Shown here piece after piece: positions 45,701 through 58,882 of a DNA stretch of 64,000 nucleotides (within the stretch, counting starts at the first letter, position 1; every line of letters starts with the position of its first letter). The notes below the pieces were generated by a model. That model was given only the letters and a program-made list of their open reading frames with translations, had not been told where the DNA came from and searched no databases. Source of the DNA: Hofstenia miamia (Eukaryota; Xenacoelomorpha; Acoela); contig SCFE01000042.1 of assembly GCA_004352715.1 (NCBI GenBank), positions 1,400,219 through 1,464,218 on the forward strand, read 5' to 3'. A program made the position numbers and the translations under genes.

Positions 45701-48700
45701 TTATCAGCAGATTTTAGTCGAAAATGCAATTATCTTCGTTCAGATTGGCGATTTTTTATCATCCTATTTTTCATCAGAAAAAGGAGAGTTGGAAGAGCGT
45801 TCAGACTATCGATTATTTATCAGGTGATAAATTATCATCCTTTGATTACCAGTTATTTATCAGGTGATAAATTATCATCCTTTGATTACCAGTAAAAAAA
45901 ACAACAACATCTGTTTATGTATTGGTTTGTTTTAGAATGTAAACAATGTTTAAATATTTTGAAGTTGAAATATTTCAACGACAATAATTTACGTTTTAGA
46001 AGTCTATTCCCTACTTGAGAAGTAAGCAATTATTTTCAAGTAGCTATTCGACTAGTTTTATTACCGTTCAGACTATCGACTTTTATCACCGATTTTTTGA
46101 CAGATGATAAAAGTCGATAGTGGGAACACACCTTAAGCAACTGGTAGCAGAAGCAGAACTACCACATGAAATTAACGAAATTCAAATTGTAAGCAAATGA
46201 CGTCACACGGTTTTCGAGAGATTTCGCCCAAATTTGTAGTAATGAATGACTTTTCCAGGAACTGCTGCTCACCCAATGCATTACTAAAAGTTTGTGAAAA
46301 AGTTATCATGACGTCATTGAAATGAGGTTAACTGAAAAAAAAGAAAACATAAAAAGTTTATGAACTAAGTTAGACGTCCATCAGGATGGCCATGGGGTAG
46401 AGCAAATTGTATGTATTATTTAGCAGTTGTAATATTCGAGTATCTTTTCATTTGGTTGCAATGAGATCTTCCTCATGAGTCTACTTTGCGAAAGTTTTGA
46501 TTTCTGTCATGGGTAATTTTTTGTATTTGATGGATCTGAGTTGAGTGATGTTTTTCAGCATTGCTATTGATTGTTGAAGATTATTTATTCAGTGTTGTAA
46601 AAAATTGTAGAATTTTCGGTAAAGTTTTTGGCCTTTAAGGGCAATCATGAACGTCACTTTAGCATCTGTATTGGATATATGGGATTTTACTGTATCAACT
46701 TTGGAATCTGGGAAAAAGAATTTGAAGACTGTGGTGAGTGAGCTATGAAAATTTGTGTTTCAGTAGACAAAATTAATGTTTTTCACTATTAGTTCTTCAG
46801 TCATCTTGTTAGGATTGTTCACCTCTGCTCATATCATTATGACAATTTTAACTCTTTTCACTACATCGTAGTACTTATAAATTTTTTTTCCACAAGTTGA
46901 TCCAGATGACATCATTTGCTTCACAGAACAAGGTAATATTTTGCACTCTTTTGTTTTCTATTTTTTCTTTGAAATCTGCTATTTGCTTGTGTATAGGTTC
47001 GCCTTTCTTATAGATGGTTTCTGTGGTATGCTTATTATCAATTGAAAGACACTCTTCTATGTGATCAACTGATAAATTATCAGATGACAGTAATTTAGCT
47101 GCTTTGCCAAAAAATCGGATGAAGCATTCAGACTATTGACTTTTATCAGCTGATAAAAAAGCAGATAGAGTGTTCAGACTATCGACTTTTATCACCGATT
47201 TTTTGACAGATGATAAAAGTCGATAGTGGGAACACACCTTAAGCAACTGGTAGCAGAAGCAGAACTACCACATGAAATTAACGAAATTCAAATTGTAAGC
47301 AAATGACGTCACACGGTTTTCGAGAGATTTCGCCCAAATTTGTAGTAATGAATGACTTTTCCAGGAACTGCTGCTCACCCAATGCATTACTAAAAGTTTG
47401 TGAAAAAGTTATCATGACGTCATTGAAATGAGGTTAACTGAAAAAAAAGAAAACATAAAAAGTTTATGAACTAAGTTAGACGTCCATCAGGATGGCCATG
47501 GGGTAGAGCAAATTGTATGTATTATTTAGCAGTTGTAATATTCGAGTATCTTTTCATTTGGTTGCAATGAGATCTTCCTCATGAGTCTACTTTGCGAAAG
47601 TTTTGATTTCTGTCATGGGTAATTTTTTGTATTTGATGGATCTGAGTTGAGTGATGTTTTTCAGCATTGCTATTGATTGTTGAAGATTATTTATTCAGTG
47701 TTGTAAAAAATTGTAGAATTTTCGGTAAAGTTTTTGGCCTTTAAGGGCAATCATGAATGTCACTTTAGCATCTGTATTGGATATATGGGATTTTACTGTA
47801 TCAACTTTGGAATCTTGGAAAAAGAATTTGAAGACTGTGGTGAGTGAGCTATGAAAATTTGTGTTTCAGTAGACAAAATTAATGTTTTTCACTATTAGTT
47901 CTTCAGTCATCTTGTTAGGATTGTTCACCTCTGCTCATATCATTATGACAATTTTAACTCTTTTCACTACATCGTAGTACTTATAAATTTTTTTTCCACA
48001 AGTTGATCCAGATGACATCATTTGCTTCACAGAACAAGGTAATATTTTGCACTCTTTTGTTTTCTATTTTTTCTTTGAAATCTGCTATTTGCTTGTGTAT
48101 AGGTTCGCCTTTCTTATAGATGGTTTCTGTGGTATGCTTATTATCAATTGAAAGACACTCTTCTATGTGATCTTTGAGGATTTCAACAGCATTTTTTGAA
48201 TTTTTGTTTCTGTTTGAGTTCGCAGGTTTCTTTGTGATTGTTTTAGTAGTCTATAACTGGGAATTCAGTGATTAATAGGTTTGACGTGATTTTCCTTTGT
48301 ATACAACATGATTACTGGGAGATTGATAATTAGTGGAGGTATGTAGAACATATTCTTTGTTGCGATTTTCTTTTCGAGTTCAAGCCAATTACCATGTATT
48401 GCTGTTATTTGTGTGATTCCAATTGATATAGGTTTGTTTACTAGTTTTCTGTTGATATCTTCGATGATATTGAGGGTTGAAGTTTATTGCAATACTGATT
48501 TAGGTTTAGTGTCTATGTTAAACCAAGCAGGTGCACATTCTATATCCATAGCGATTTGTTGTAGAGGCATCATCAGACATTTGAGTTCAATTTTAGTGAA
48601 GCTTTCATTGAAGAATCTTGTTTTTATTAGTTTGACGTCAGAGATTTTTGCTTGTTGATATTGAATGGGTGTTATACCAATTTTATGGTTGTTATTTAGA

Positions 48701-51577
48701 ATATGCTTCTCTATTAGCATGTCTTGTTCCTTGCGTTTTGTCCACACATATGTGGTAATTGCATTAGTTTTTGTGAATTTTTGTTCATGTTCTTCTTTTT
48801 CTTGCAGTTGCATGTAGGTTTTTGCTATTAAGTCGAAGCTCTTGTAAGGTAGGTGGAGTCAGTTGTTTCTGCATTTATGCTAATTAAACTTAGTGAATAT
48901 TTTGGATATTGACTTGTGAGGTATGAGTTAGAGACATATTTTTCTCAGTAATACTGTGGTTTTTGCAGTTTTCGAGATAGTTTTGCATTGAGTCAGGCAG
49001 ACGCTCCTGTAGCATTTCTGTAGTAAGTTGTGAATTTGTGTTGGTATATACTTTGTAGTGTGTTTCCAATGTCGCGCCCCACATGTATTTTCTTGTACAA
49101 TGGTGGAAAATATCTATTTCTTTTTCAAGAATTCAAAGTAAATTTTTGATGACAATAGGTGAAAGGCGTCCAAAAGGGATTTGAAATTGACTACTTTTGT
49201 GAGGTATTTTTCATACCTATCAATATTGCACTGTCTGTCTTTCAAATGAGACATTGTGATGAGTGTTTCTAGAAGTAACCAATTTTGAGTTTCCGAGGTA
49301 GTGGAGTGATGGCAATTTCAAAAAAACTATCTTTGATTTTTTGGTTCATATTTCTTTGAGATGGGTACTTGTAGTGTAGGATCCTAAGTAAGTGAAATGC
49401 TGAGTAACCATAGCACAGGTGTGGCAAGGATTTTTGGGATTTGTGATTCTTCAAACTGTTACTTTCTGAAGGAAGTTATGGTGCTATAGTTGTGATGAGC
49501 CCATTTGATTTTTATTCTTGGCCACTGTTCATTTTCATATTTAGAGGCTTTGAGCTGAAGCCAGTGTTTGTTAATATCTTCTAGTGCTTGTTGTGATTGA
49601 CAGCAAAAGAATTTGCATCAGATATCTGTGACTTTTGAGTGTATACAGTTGGGATCCAAAACTTCTAATGTTTGTATCTGTAAGAGAATATCAATTACTA
49701 TTCTTTCTTCGTGTGAATTCCACATTGAGGAGGCAAATTTCTGTTCACTAAAATATCAATAAATATGAGATTGGTAATACTGTTTTTAGATGTCACTGAA
49801 GTTTGCTGTAAAGTGATTTGTCAGATAATGTGCAAATTTTCCAAGTACTCCTCTAAATCAAGGATGATATAAAGTTTGTTTTGTTATTTTCTTCGGTATA
49901 GACAAATGTGACAGTAACATTGATTGTCTTTGCAATAACTAGAACTTGGTTCATCCATTGGAACATTTTTTATATTGTCTTTGTCAGTTGCTTTTAGAAA
50001 GTAAATGATTAGTAAGTTTTTCCAATCAATGTTAATTGTAGTAAGCTTTTCTCAAGCTCTTCTATTTTTGAAGAATTTATAAATATTTCTGAGGGTAATG
50101 TTTTGCTCAAATGTTATGTGAGTTGTACTGTAGAGATATTCATGGCTGAGTTCTTTATGGATCTATTCATCATAAAAGTTTACAGTGTTGATTTTTAAAC
50201 GTTTTTCAGCATCAATAGTGGTGGGTAATGCCATGTGATTAACCTTATTTTCAGATATGCTTAGTAAGTCTGATGTGAGTTCTTGAGTTTTGTTGAGAGT
50301 TTGTTTGAACTGAAATAATGAACTCTTCTGGTTGCAATGAAGTAGGGATGTAGTACTTCATCCTTACAGATTGAAATTTTATCCAATTGTTCTTGATAAC
50401 TAGCAGATTGTCTACTGCTGCATTCTGATTTTGTTGTACTGATTTGAGAGAGGTCTCCAAGGATTTGACATTTTACTGGTATTCAAGAAATTTGTAAGGG
50501 TTGTGTTCTCTTGACACCCGCCCTTTTTGACATTGTAGGAGCAGAGGATTTGGATGGAAGATTTTTGCTAGTCTCTGGATCTGTACCTGGTGCACTTACA
50601 CAGGTAAAAATGTCAGAGACTGAAAGCACCTCAGAGTCCAAGTGTGATGCACTTATACTGACTAAGACTTGAGTTGACTTCACACAAATCTCTTCATCAT
50701 TACTGGAGGAGTTCTGCCTGGAGAGTTTGCATGTCTGTGGAGGAGCTGTCCTGTGGATGTGTTTCATCGTCTAAAGGCAAAGAGACAATGTTAATATGCC
50801 ATTCATTATAATAAATATTTTTGAATGGAATGACTAGGTTGTGTACACATTGGCAATTTAATTTTTATTGGTTGTTCAGGGTTAATTTTTGATGTGTTCT
50901 CATCAATTTTATTGAGTCCATTAGTATTTTAAGTTTCCACATTATTGTTTTTATTAGAGTAAGGTTTTCCATTGCTTCTATTATTGCATCTTCAAAGTTT
51001 TTGGCTGTGCATTTCAGATTTTGGAAGTTCGTAGTTTTTCCATTACTATTATGAGGTAGCACTTTTTTGATTTCAAAAGATCTGAACCATGTAAATGCTA
51101 ATTTTTGAACTTGCTTTTTTGTAGTAATAATGCCAGGTTGGAATTGATAAACATGATTGCCAATTTTGTGTGATTTTCTGCACATGAATTTGTAGTAATA
51201 TCATTGTTGTTTAGTGCGCTTTTTCTGTTTTGGCACGCATAATTTTGTTGGTGAAATTGAGTTTTTCAATTAATTGTTTGCAGTAGTATTGATCAATTGG
51301 TGCATTGTACTTACTAAATAGCATTCCAATAGGTGTAGGAGCTTCATGTCCATATACTGCTTTTTATAGCACCATCTTAGTGGTATCATGAAAGAAAGTA
51401 CATCTTGCCAGTCTTTGCCTTCTACATTTGTTGTTGTAGCCCACATAAGTTTGATGAGTGTGTGGTTTAATCATTCAACACCTTTGTTAGCTTGTGGATG
51501 ATGTGTAATAGTATGATTTGAGGTTTTTGATCAGACATTGGAATAGTTTGCTTTTAAAGTGAACTCCTTGATCTGTG

Positions 51578-51616
<39 letters not shown>

Positions 51617-54600
51617 AGCTACCCTGTATTGCAATATCTTTAACAACATTGCGCAAACCCAAAACTACCCTTCTTGTTGGAAACACTTACATTTTAAAGA
51701 AATCATCCCTCAATCCTTTACTTGACAGAAGTTTTCATCCAATCTGCCTGACACCTGTCGCCACTCATAACTTTGAAAAACTGTTGGCTCCAATTGTTCT
51801 ACATTATTCCAAAAAGCAGCCAATGGCCTACAGGTTGCATATAAGTCAAAGCGGAGCACTACAGATTCTGTGATTTATCTTGTTGATTGGATACTGTTAA
51901 AACTTGACAATACTCCTTAGTCTGGTGTTTGTTTCATTTTTCTTGATTTCTTGTCTGTTTTCAACACTGTTTTTCCAGAAAAAATGACATTGCTGATATC
52001 TAAGCATTGTCCAGATGAGCACTCTTAGTTTGATGAATGGCTTGAATATTACCTTTATGATAGAACCCAACAAACTGTTAGCAATGCGGTCCAATCTCAT
52101 CCTCTTGAGGTACAAATTGGCGTTTCTGAGGGCAGTCCAATTTCCCAACTCTTGTACAACTTCTACACTGTTGATGGTGACAACTATGCATCTGGTCTTT
52201 ACCAACAATTGAAAAACGTGAAACACTGTATGCTGATGACACAATTGAAGCCTTCCAGGTCAGCACCTTAAACCTTGCTGGTGACTTCACTAACACCCAA
52301 GTCCTTATGCACAACACCATTCTTCCCCACTTTGACAGTCTTAGCCTTGAATTAAATCCATGTACCACAGGTGACTCACTGCTCTACAATTCTTCTCCAT
52401 CTTATACCCTATATCTGTCTCCTTTAACTTTTCTGTGATAGGGATTAAGCTAACTACAAACAGCAGTGGTGCTAAGCTGTCTCCCTGGAATATGCCTCGC
52501 CAAAACATCAACCTGAGCCCATCTATCTCAGCCTGCCACTCCCATCTCCCTCTCTAGAAACTCAACCATTTCCGGGAAACTCCATTGGCCTCTAGCATCT
52601 AGACATGTTATTGGCCTGAAGTTACTTGCCTCACTGCCTTTCTTTGGGTCCTTCTGCATCAGAAATGTCCTTCCCACTAACATCAACTCTGTACACCCAC
52701 TCACCACACACTTCTCCAATGCGACTGCTAGTCTCTCATGAACACTTGTAAACTTTGATGCCTGGCACCTTCCAGTTCTTCATCTTCTTTAGAGCCTCCT
52801 TAAGTTTTGAAGTTGCGATTACTTCTGTATCTGCTCACTCTCTATCTCTGGTCCCGCACTTCCACATACATTCTATCGGAACCTTACTGTGTTCTCACCT
52901 GATCTAGATATAGCCATTCTCCTGCATCTAGTTATTAAACGAATTGCAATACCATCTCATAAGTGGATCCCTAATTCTTCAGCTAGGATCCAACCACTTT
53001 TCGAGCTTGTGAGAACTAAAATTTTTTGTGTTTTGATTCTCAAATGAAATTTCTTAAATTCTTGTCTAAAAATACTAAACCCCTCATATACGCTAGTAAT
53101 TGAAGCAGATGCATCAAAACATACTAGTACTAGTATATTAACTCAAAATACACAACGGTGGGCTTTTTCAGTAGAGGTTAAGTAACATTCAATGGAAACA
53201 AAGCAGTGTTGAGAAGAAGCTCTAGCTATTATTGAATGTGTCAAAAGTTGGCGGAATTTTCTTGTTAGAGGAAAATTTCTCACCACAACAGATAAAAAAG
53301 CAGCTTCATTTAACAACAACAGAAAGGATAAGGAATGACAAGGTTGTAAGATGGTGCCTAGAGTTAATAGAATACGATTTTGTAATATCAAACCATTAAG
53401 GAAAGCAAAACATTTCTGCGGACGCTCTGTCTCATTGAAAGACACTTGGAACAGATTATGGTGCTGAACTACAAAAAATTTACAAATATCTCATTTATCC
53501 ATCAAGTAGTAGAATGTTTTATTATATCAGATCAAAGAATCTTCCTTTTTCAGCTGAAGAAGTTTGGAATTTGTGCTGAGAATAAACTATTTGTGTGAAG
53601 TAAAACCTAGCTTTTGTCAATAAATGCCAAATCAAAAGCTGATAAAATCTACTACTCCTTGGCAAAGAATATTTCTTAATTTCATTGGGCCTCTTCCATT
53701 GGTTACTAAAAGAAAATACAATGCTAACAATTGTCAATGAATACTTCTGCTATCCGTTTGCATTTTCTTGTTCTAGGATGGAATCTCAGACAGCAACTAT
53801 TATACTTCTGGCATCTCTGAGTTGATTCACATTGATAGAGAACGTCAATTCGCAAATCCTGAAAATTCATTCAATTCAAGGTAAAACGAGAGTAACTCCT
53901 TACAACCCGCAAAGAAAAGGACAAATTTAACAAGTAAATGGCATTATCTTAAAAGGAATAAAATTTACCCCTCGTGACTTAAGAAGAAGTGCATCTGAAA
54001 TGGAATTCAAAACGTCATATTGTATTGTGCATTTGCTCACTACCATGCAATGTTAATGATGGTATATTTGATGAACGTTTTTGGTTTGCATAGGAGGACC
54101 GATTTTTGCATACAATAAATACATTTGCATTTAGTAAGAACATGTTAGATCTAAGACGAAATATTTCTTAAGAGAAGTATAAAAATAAAAACAAATTATA
54201 ACATTGTCAAGATCTATCCCCTGTAAATCATTCACACATATAGGATCTACCGTATTTGGTTTTTTGTTGGAGCTTAATGTTGAAATTTTAGTATCAGTCA
54301 TCCGATAAATTTATATCAAAATAGTTGTTTGGTGTTGTTTACACGATCGATTTTATCTCAAATGATTATATGCGAAAATCAAGCAATATGTATTTATGAT
54401 AATAAAAAATGTTGAAGTTAAAATATTTTCATGTAAACAACAAGACATAGGGAATGCCAAAAACAAAAAATTCATAGATTTTCTATGGCCTAAGATTTTA
54501 TTATTTTCTCTTAAAATTTGTTGGTTATATAAATTGCTTCGGCCAATACTATCAAAGTTTACTTTTATGAATTTCTGCACAGCTTAGATAGCAAACATAA

Positions 54601-57600
54601 ATTGTATTTAAACATTTAATAAAAAACAACAACTATTCGTGTCTTTAATTAATGAATAAACTGAAATCATTTTCTAATTTTTCATTATTTGCAACTCTTG
54701 CTGAAATACTAAAAGTTAATTATTTGCATCACAAATGATATCTAGTTAATATTATGTTGGTATTACACATACAGTGAAAAATATACCTTTTTAGGCTTAA
54801 AGTAGTCAACATTCTTCTGGGTAGCTAACAGTCTTCTTCCTGAGTCACCATGTTCACCCTTTAGCATGATGTATCCTTTCAGCCCTACAGTTTTCTTGGA
54901 TTGTTTTGGTAGTTTTCGATCATCTGTTTCTATCACAACGGTATACTCACTTACTAAAATTTCATAAATTATATTTATGCATGGTAGTGGATGAACCCTT
55001 AAAAAACTAAGATTCAAACAATATCAAAAGTGTAAGCCATAGATTACCATAGATACTAAAACAATATATGGTATCAAAAAATAATATTAATTCTGCTTAA
55101 TTTCGTAGGATTGGGTTTGACAATAAAAATTCTTGATTGTAAATGCGTATTTCTAAATTGATAATTGGGAAATGCAAGCGTAAATCAAATAATGAACACT
55201 GAGTTATTTTAATTCATCTAATTTTGGCAAGTATGACATGGTGACGTGTTGGTCTAAAGATTGTTTAGCCATAAAAATTCCCATCGACTTAGACAAATTT
55301 TTGAAGAAGTTCATGGCACAGCACAGCTGTTTTTCGTCACATGAACAATAGACAACATGTCATCTCCATAATTACTCCTAAATGAATTGAATAGAGGCCG
55401 TACAACAGAGCTCTGTGAAACTTTACTTGTCAGGAAAAATATATTCTTTCATATATACAAAGTACAAACTTTAAAGCGTGCTTTTGTTATTGCTTTTTCT
55501 TATCTCTATTAGGGCTCAAAAGTTGTGGAATCTTCCTAATGAGATTTAGTTAATTTTGCTAATTATATTGGGGAGCATACGCCCATAATAAAAATTTTCT
55601 AGATATATATGCTCAATTGATTAATGGTATTTTTTCAATTGAACGCATAGTCTCCAATTTTTGAAAAACAATATTGTTGACTATCAAAAAAAAGTATGTA
55701 AAATACACAAAAAAATATATTTGATAAATTAAGAATGAATTCTAATGAATTTAATCATTTGCAACTGCTAAAGCTAATATTTATTTTTTTCTAAAAACGT
55801 ACCCAAATTTTGAGATTTGATGACGCCATTAATAATACCGATGGTATCAAATTTTTGAAAATTGCAAATTGATAGTTCTAATTTCAAAAATCTTTGTGCA
55901 AAGTTTCGTTTTAATATCATAATCCGATTCATAGTTAGATACGGGGAGGATGTCCGCCTCAAGCCTGGGAAGCCCAAAAAAGAAAACGCCGAATAGGTTT
56001 AAGAGCAATAATGCAATGAAAATGGGTGGAAGATGGCATCCTAAATAACCATGCCAAACTTGTATCCCGCTTAATTTTGGTTGCTATAAATTCTAAAAGT
56101 TTATCCTCGGCCAATCTACGTCCCTCAAAGTAATCAGGAATAGATTGAACTAGATTCGCATTATTCATTTGACCTACAAATGAATTTTCAAAGTCTTGAT
56201 CACACACAAATGCTAACGCAGTCAGGTTGCAAACATAGATCACAAACCTTCACATTTCTTCATGATATACTCATCCAAATCATATCAAGTTATTTGCTAT
56301 TTGAAATAGTTAGAAAGTTCATAGCAACGTGTATAGATGCAGGCAGCTTCTAAGGCCTTTAAATTTGGAATTTAAAATAAATGTTTTGTGTGACACTGCT
56401 AATATTGTTTTTATCAACCACAAATCTGCAATAGCAGCTGTTCTAATTGAAATCTCATTCTAATACTAAATATAATTGCAATTATAATTCTAATTTGTAT
56501 CATAATTTGGTTGAAAAATTAGTTATTATTTTTTAACACATTTGTATTTCAATAATAACTTAGATCTCCAAAATATTTCAAAGTTACCGTTGACTACCAA
56601 ATTGGAAAAATTAACTTTGAATTTCCAACTTAGAAAAACCAATTTAGAAATATCAACGTAGAATTTTCGAATTTGATTTTCCGAAATAATATGTTATGAT
56701 GTCGGCACCGATGCTTTATATTTTGCAATCAAAATGATAATTTAAGGAATTTTTAGAAAGTTCAGGATGTATTTGACATACTTACCGCTGAAAACATAAA
56801 TTAATATAACAGCGTTTCTATCGCTTACCTGCATCCATGTCTTCTACGTTGTCTTTAGAAATTGGAATTTCACGAGCTAGTGTACAAATATCTTTGTCCA
56901 CGGCTAACCAACGACTACAGATAAATTCAGACATTTCGAGAGCAAATAAACTATGAAACTCAATCTAAAAATGTTAGAATTAATGCAATTTTTTTAAATT
57001 TCATACCTTCTCTAAAAACCATGATGGATTGGAGCCATAGTTGTCATGCTCAACACGAATTTTTTTCAATTCTCCAATATTTCCAAATGAGCACTAAATA
57101 TTCCAAATTAAAAATTTCATAAACTATATATACATATTGTACATGTATGTATACGTTATATTTATTTACTATAATAAGTTTATTTGAGTTTTTCTAGATT
57201 CAAAAAATATCTTTTTCTGAATGGAATTTATATCAATAAATTATTGAAACATATAATAAAAATAAAATTTGGAAATAAATGAACTATGCAAAATATTAGT
57301 TCTAAACCAAGATGTAAATTAGTCAACTATATCAATAATGGTATATTTCCTTGATATTTTTCCGATATTTTGTAGTTTTGTGTAGGATAAGCTATGGCTA
57401 GATTACATTCAGGTTCTTGACGGCAGAACAGTGCTAAGGAAAATGTTTTTGCTTAAAAAACCACTATCAATTTATTTCACTATATAATGAACGAAGAAAA
57501 CAAAAAAAGTGATAAACGTGCAAAACATTGTAATGAATATGTATTAATATTACTTTATTATGTCTATAGCATGTAGTTCAGTGGCGTACGCAAGGGAATG

Positions 57601-58449
57601 TCCATTCTTTAGGTTTCCAAAATTGATCTTTGTCGGTTAAATCAAAAATTTTGCAGTAAAAATTTTTTAAAAAATTTAAAACAAGGTGGTAAATTGCATA
57701 TTTATGGTCTATTTCGCTACGCTTTTGGTCACTAACTTGGTCATGACTGCTATTTCCTCCACAAAAAATCCTGCGTACACGCCTGATGTAATTATAGTTA
57801 ATAGCACTTGGAGTATACTTTTGACAACCTGTAATTTGTCATCAATCCCTACTCAAAATTTTAAAAAGCAATAACTTAACATGATGAAACCTACAGAAAA
57901 ATCATCAACGCATCCTTTATTAAATAAATGCTTTGTTTTTGGAAGAATAGCAGAGCACTGTCCTTTCGTTCCGCAAGCTGTTACTGTGATTTGGGCATCC
58001 GTACCAGCATCATCCTCAGATCCAGTGTAAACTCTTAGTTTGTAATCACCAACTAAAATAGCCGATATAAATTCTCATGACACTTTTTCGTTATAGTTTT
58101 CTACCCGTGTATCAAGTACCTATTTAAATGCCAAATTTGGTGATTCAATTTGCATACGTATTCTACTAAAGTTAATCATTTTGAAATTCTCAATACGAAA
58201 TGAAACTGAAAAGGTGAAATATATATATATATATATATATATATACAAATTTTTGGACGACGAATTCGATTTTTTCACTATAATTTACATAGCATGTATA
58301 TTTATGGAGATAATTTTTAGGGTGCCCCCTCACATGGGAATAGGAATTTCTGATTAAAAGTTTACGTGAAAATTTTAATTCCAATGTGCTAAAAATTGCA
58401 GAAATAATTTATGAGGATGAGTGCTTCAATACTTATGAGCGGGACTGCA

Positions 58450-58480
<31 letters not shown>

Positions 58481-58846
58481 ACAGTTAAAAATTTAGACCA
58501 GTTCGATTACTAAGAATCATCGTCAGCATGACAAATGCGGTAAATAAATATTTTACAATAAACTACACTAAAGGAAATTATAAATATGCTGCATGCATTA
58601 TAAATCTAGAATTATTGATGTTATCTTGCGTTGTTTGTTAAGTAATTTTTCTTTGTTTGCAGCTTTAATAAAAATTTGTTCACTAATTTTATGATATTTT
58701 GATCTTAGTAATATCTTAAAATTTTCTTCCTTGATTTCACATATATATATATATATATACTTTAACTTTTCTGTGATAGGGATTAAGCTNTTTTGATCTT
58801 AGTAATATCTTAAAATTTTCTTCCTTGATTTCACATATATATATAT

Positions 58847-58882
<36 letters not shown>

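Noticed and set aside
55959-56243. Minus-strand frame of 94 codons as an extra PLAT-gene exon
   Set aside because: Exons 6 and 7 already join in frame; this frame has no PLAT motif and no matching splice sites.
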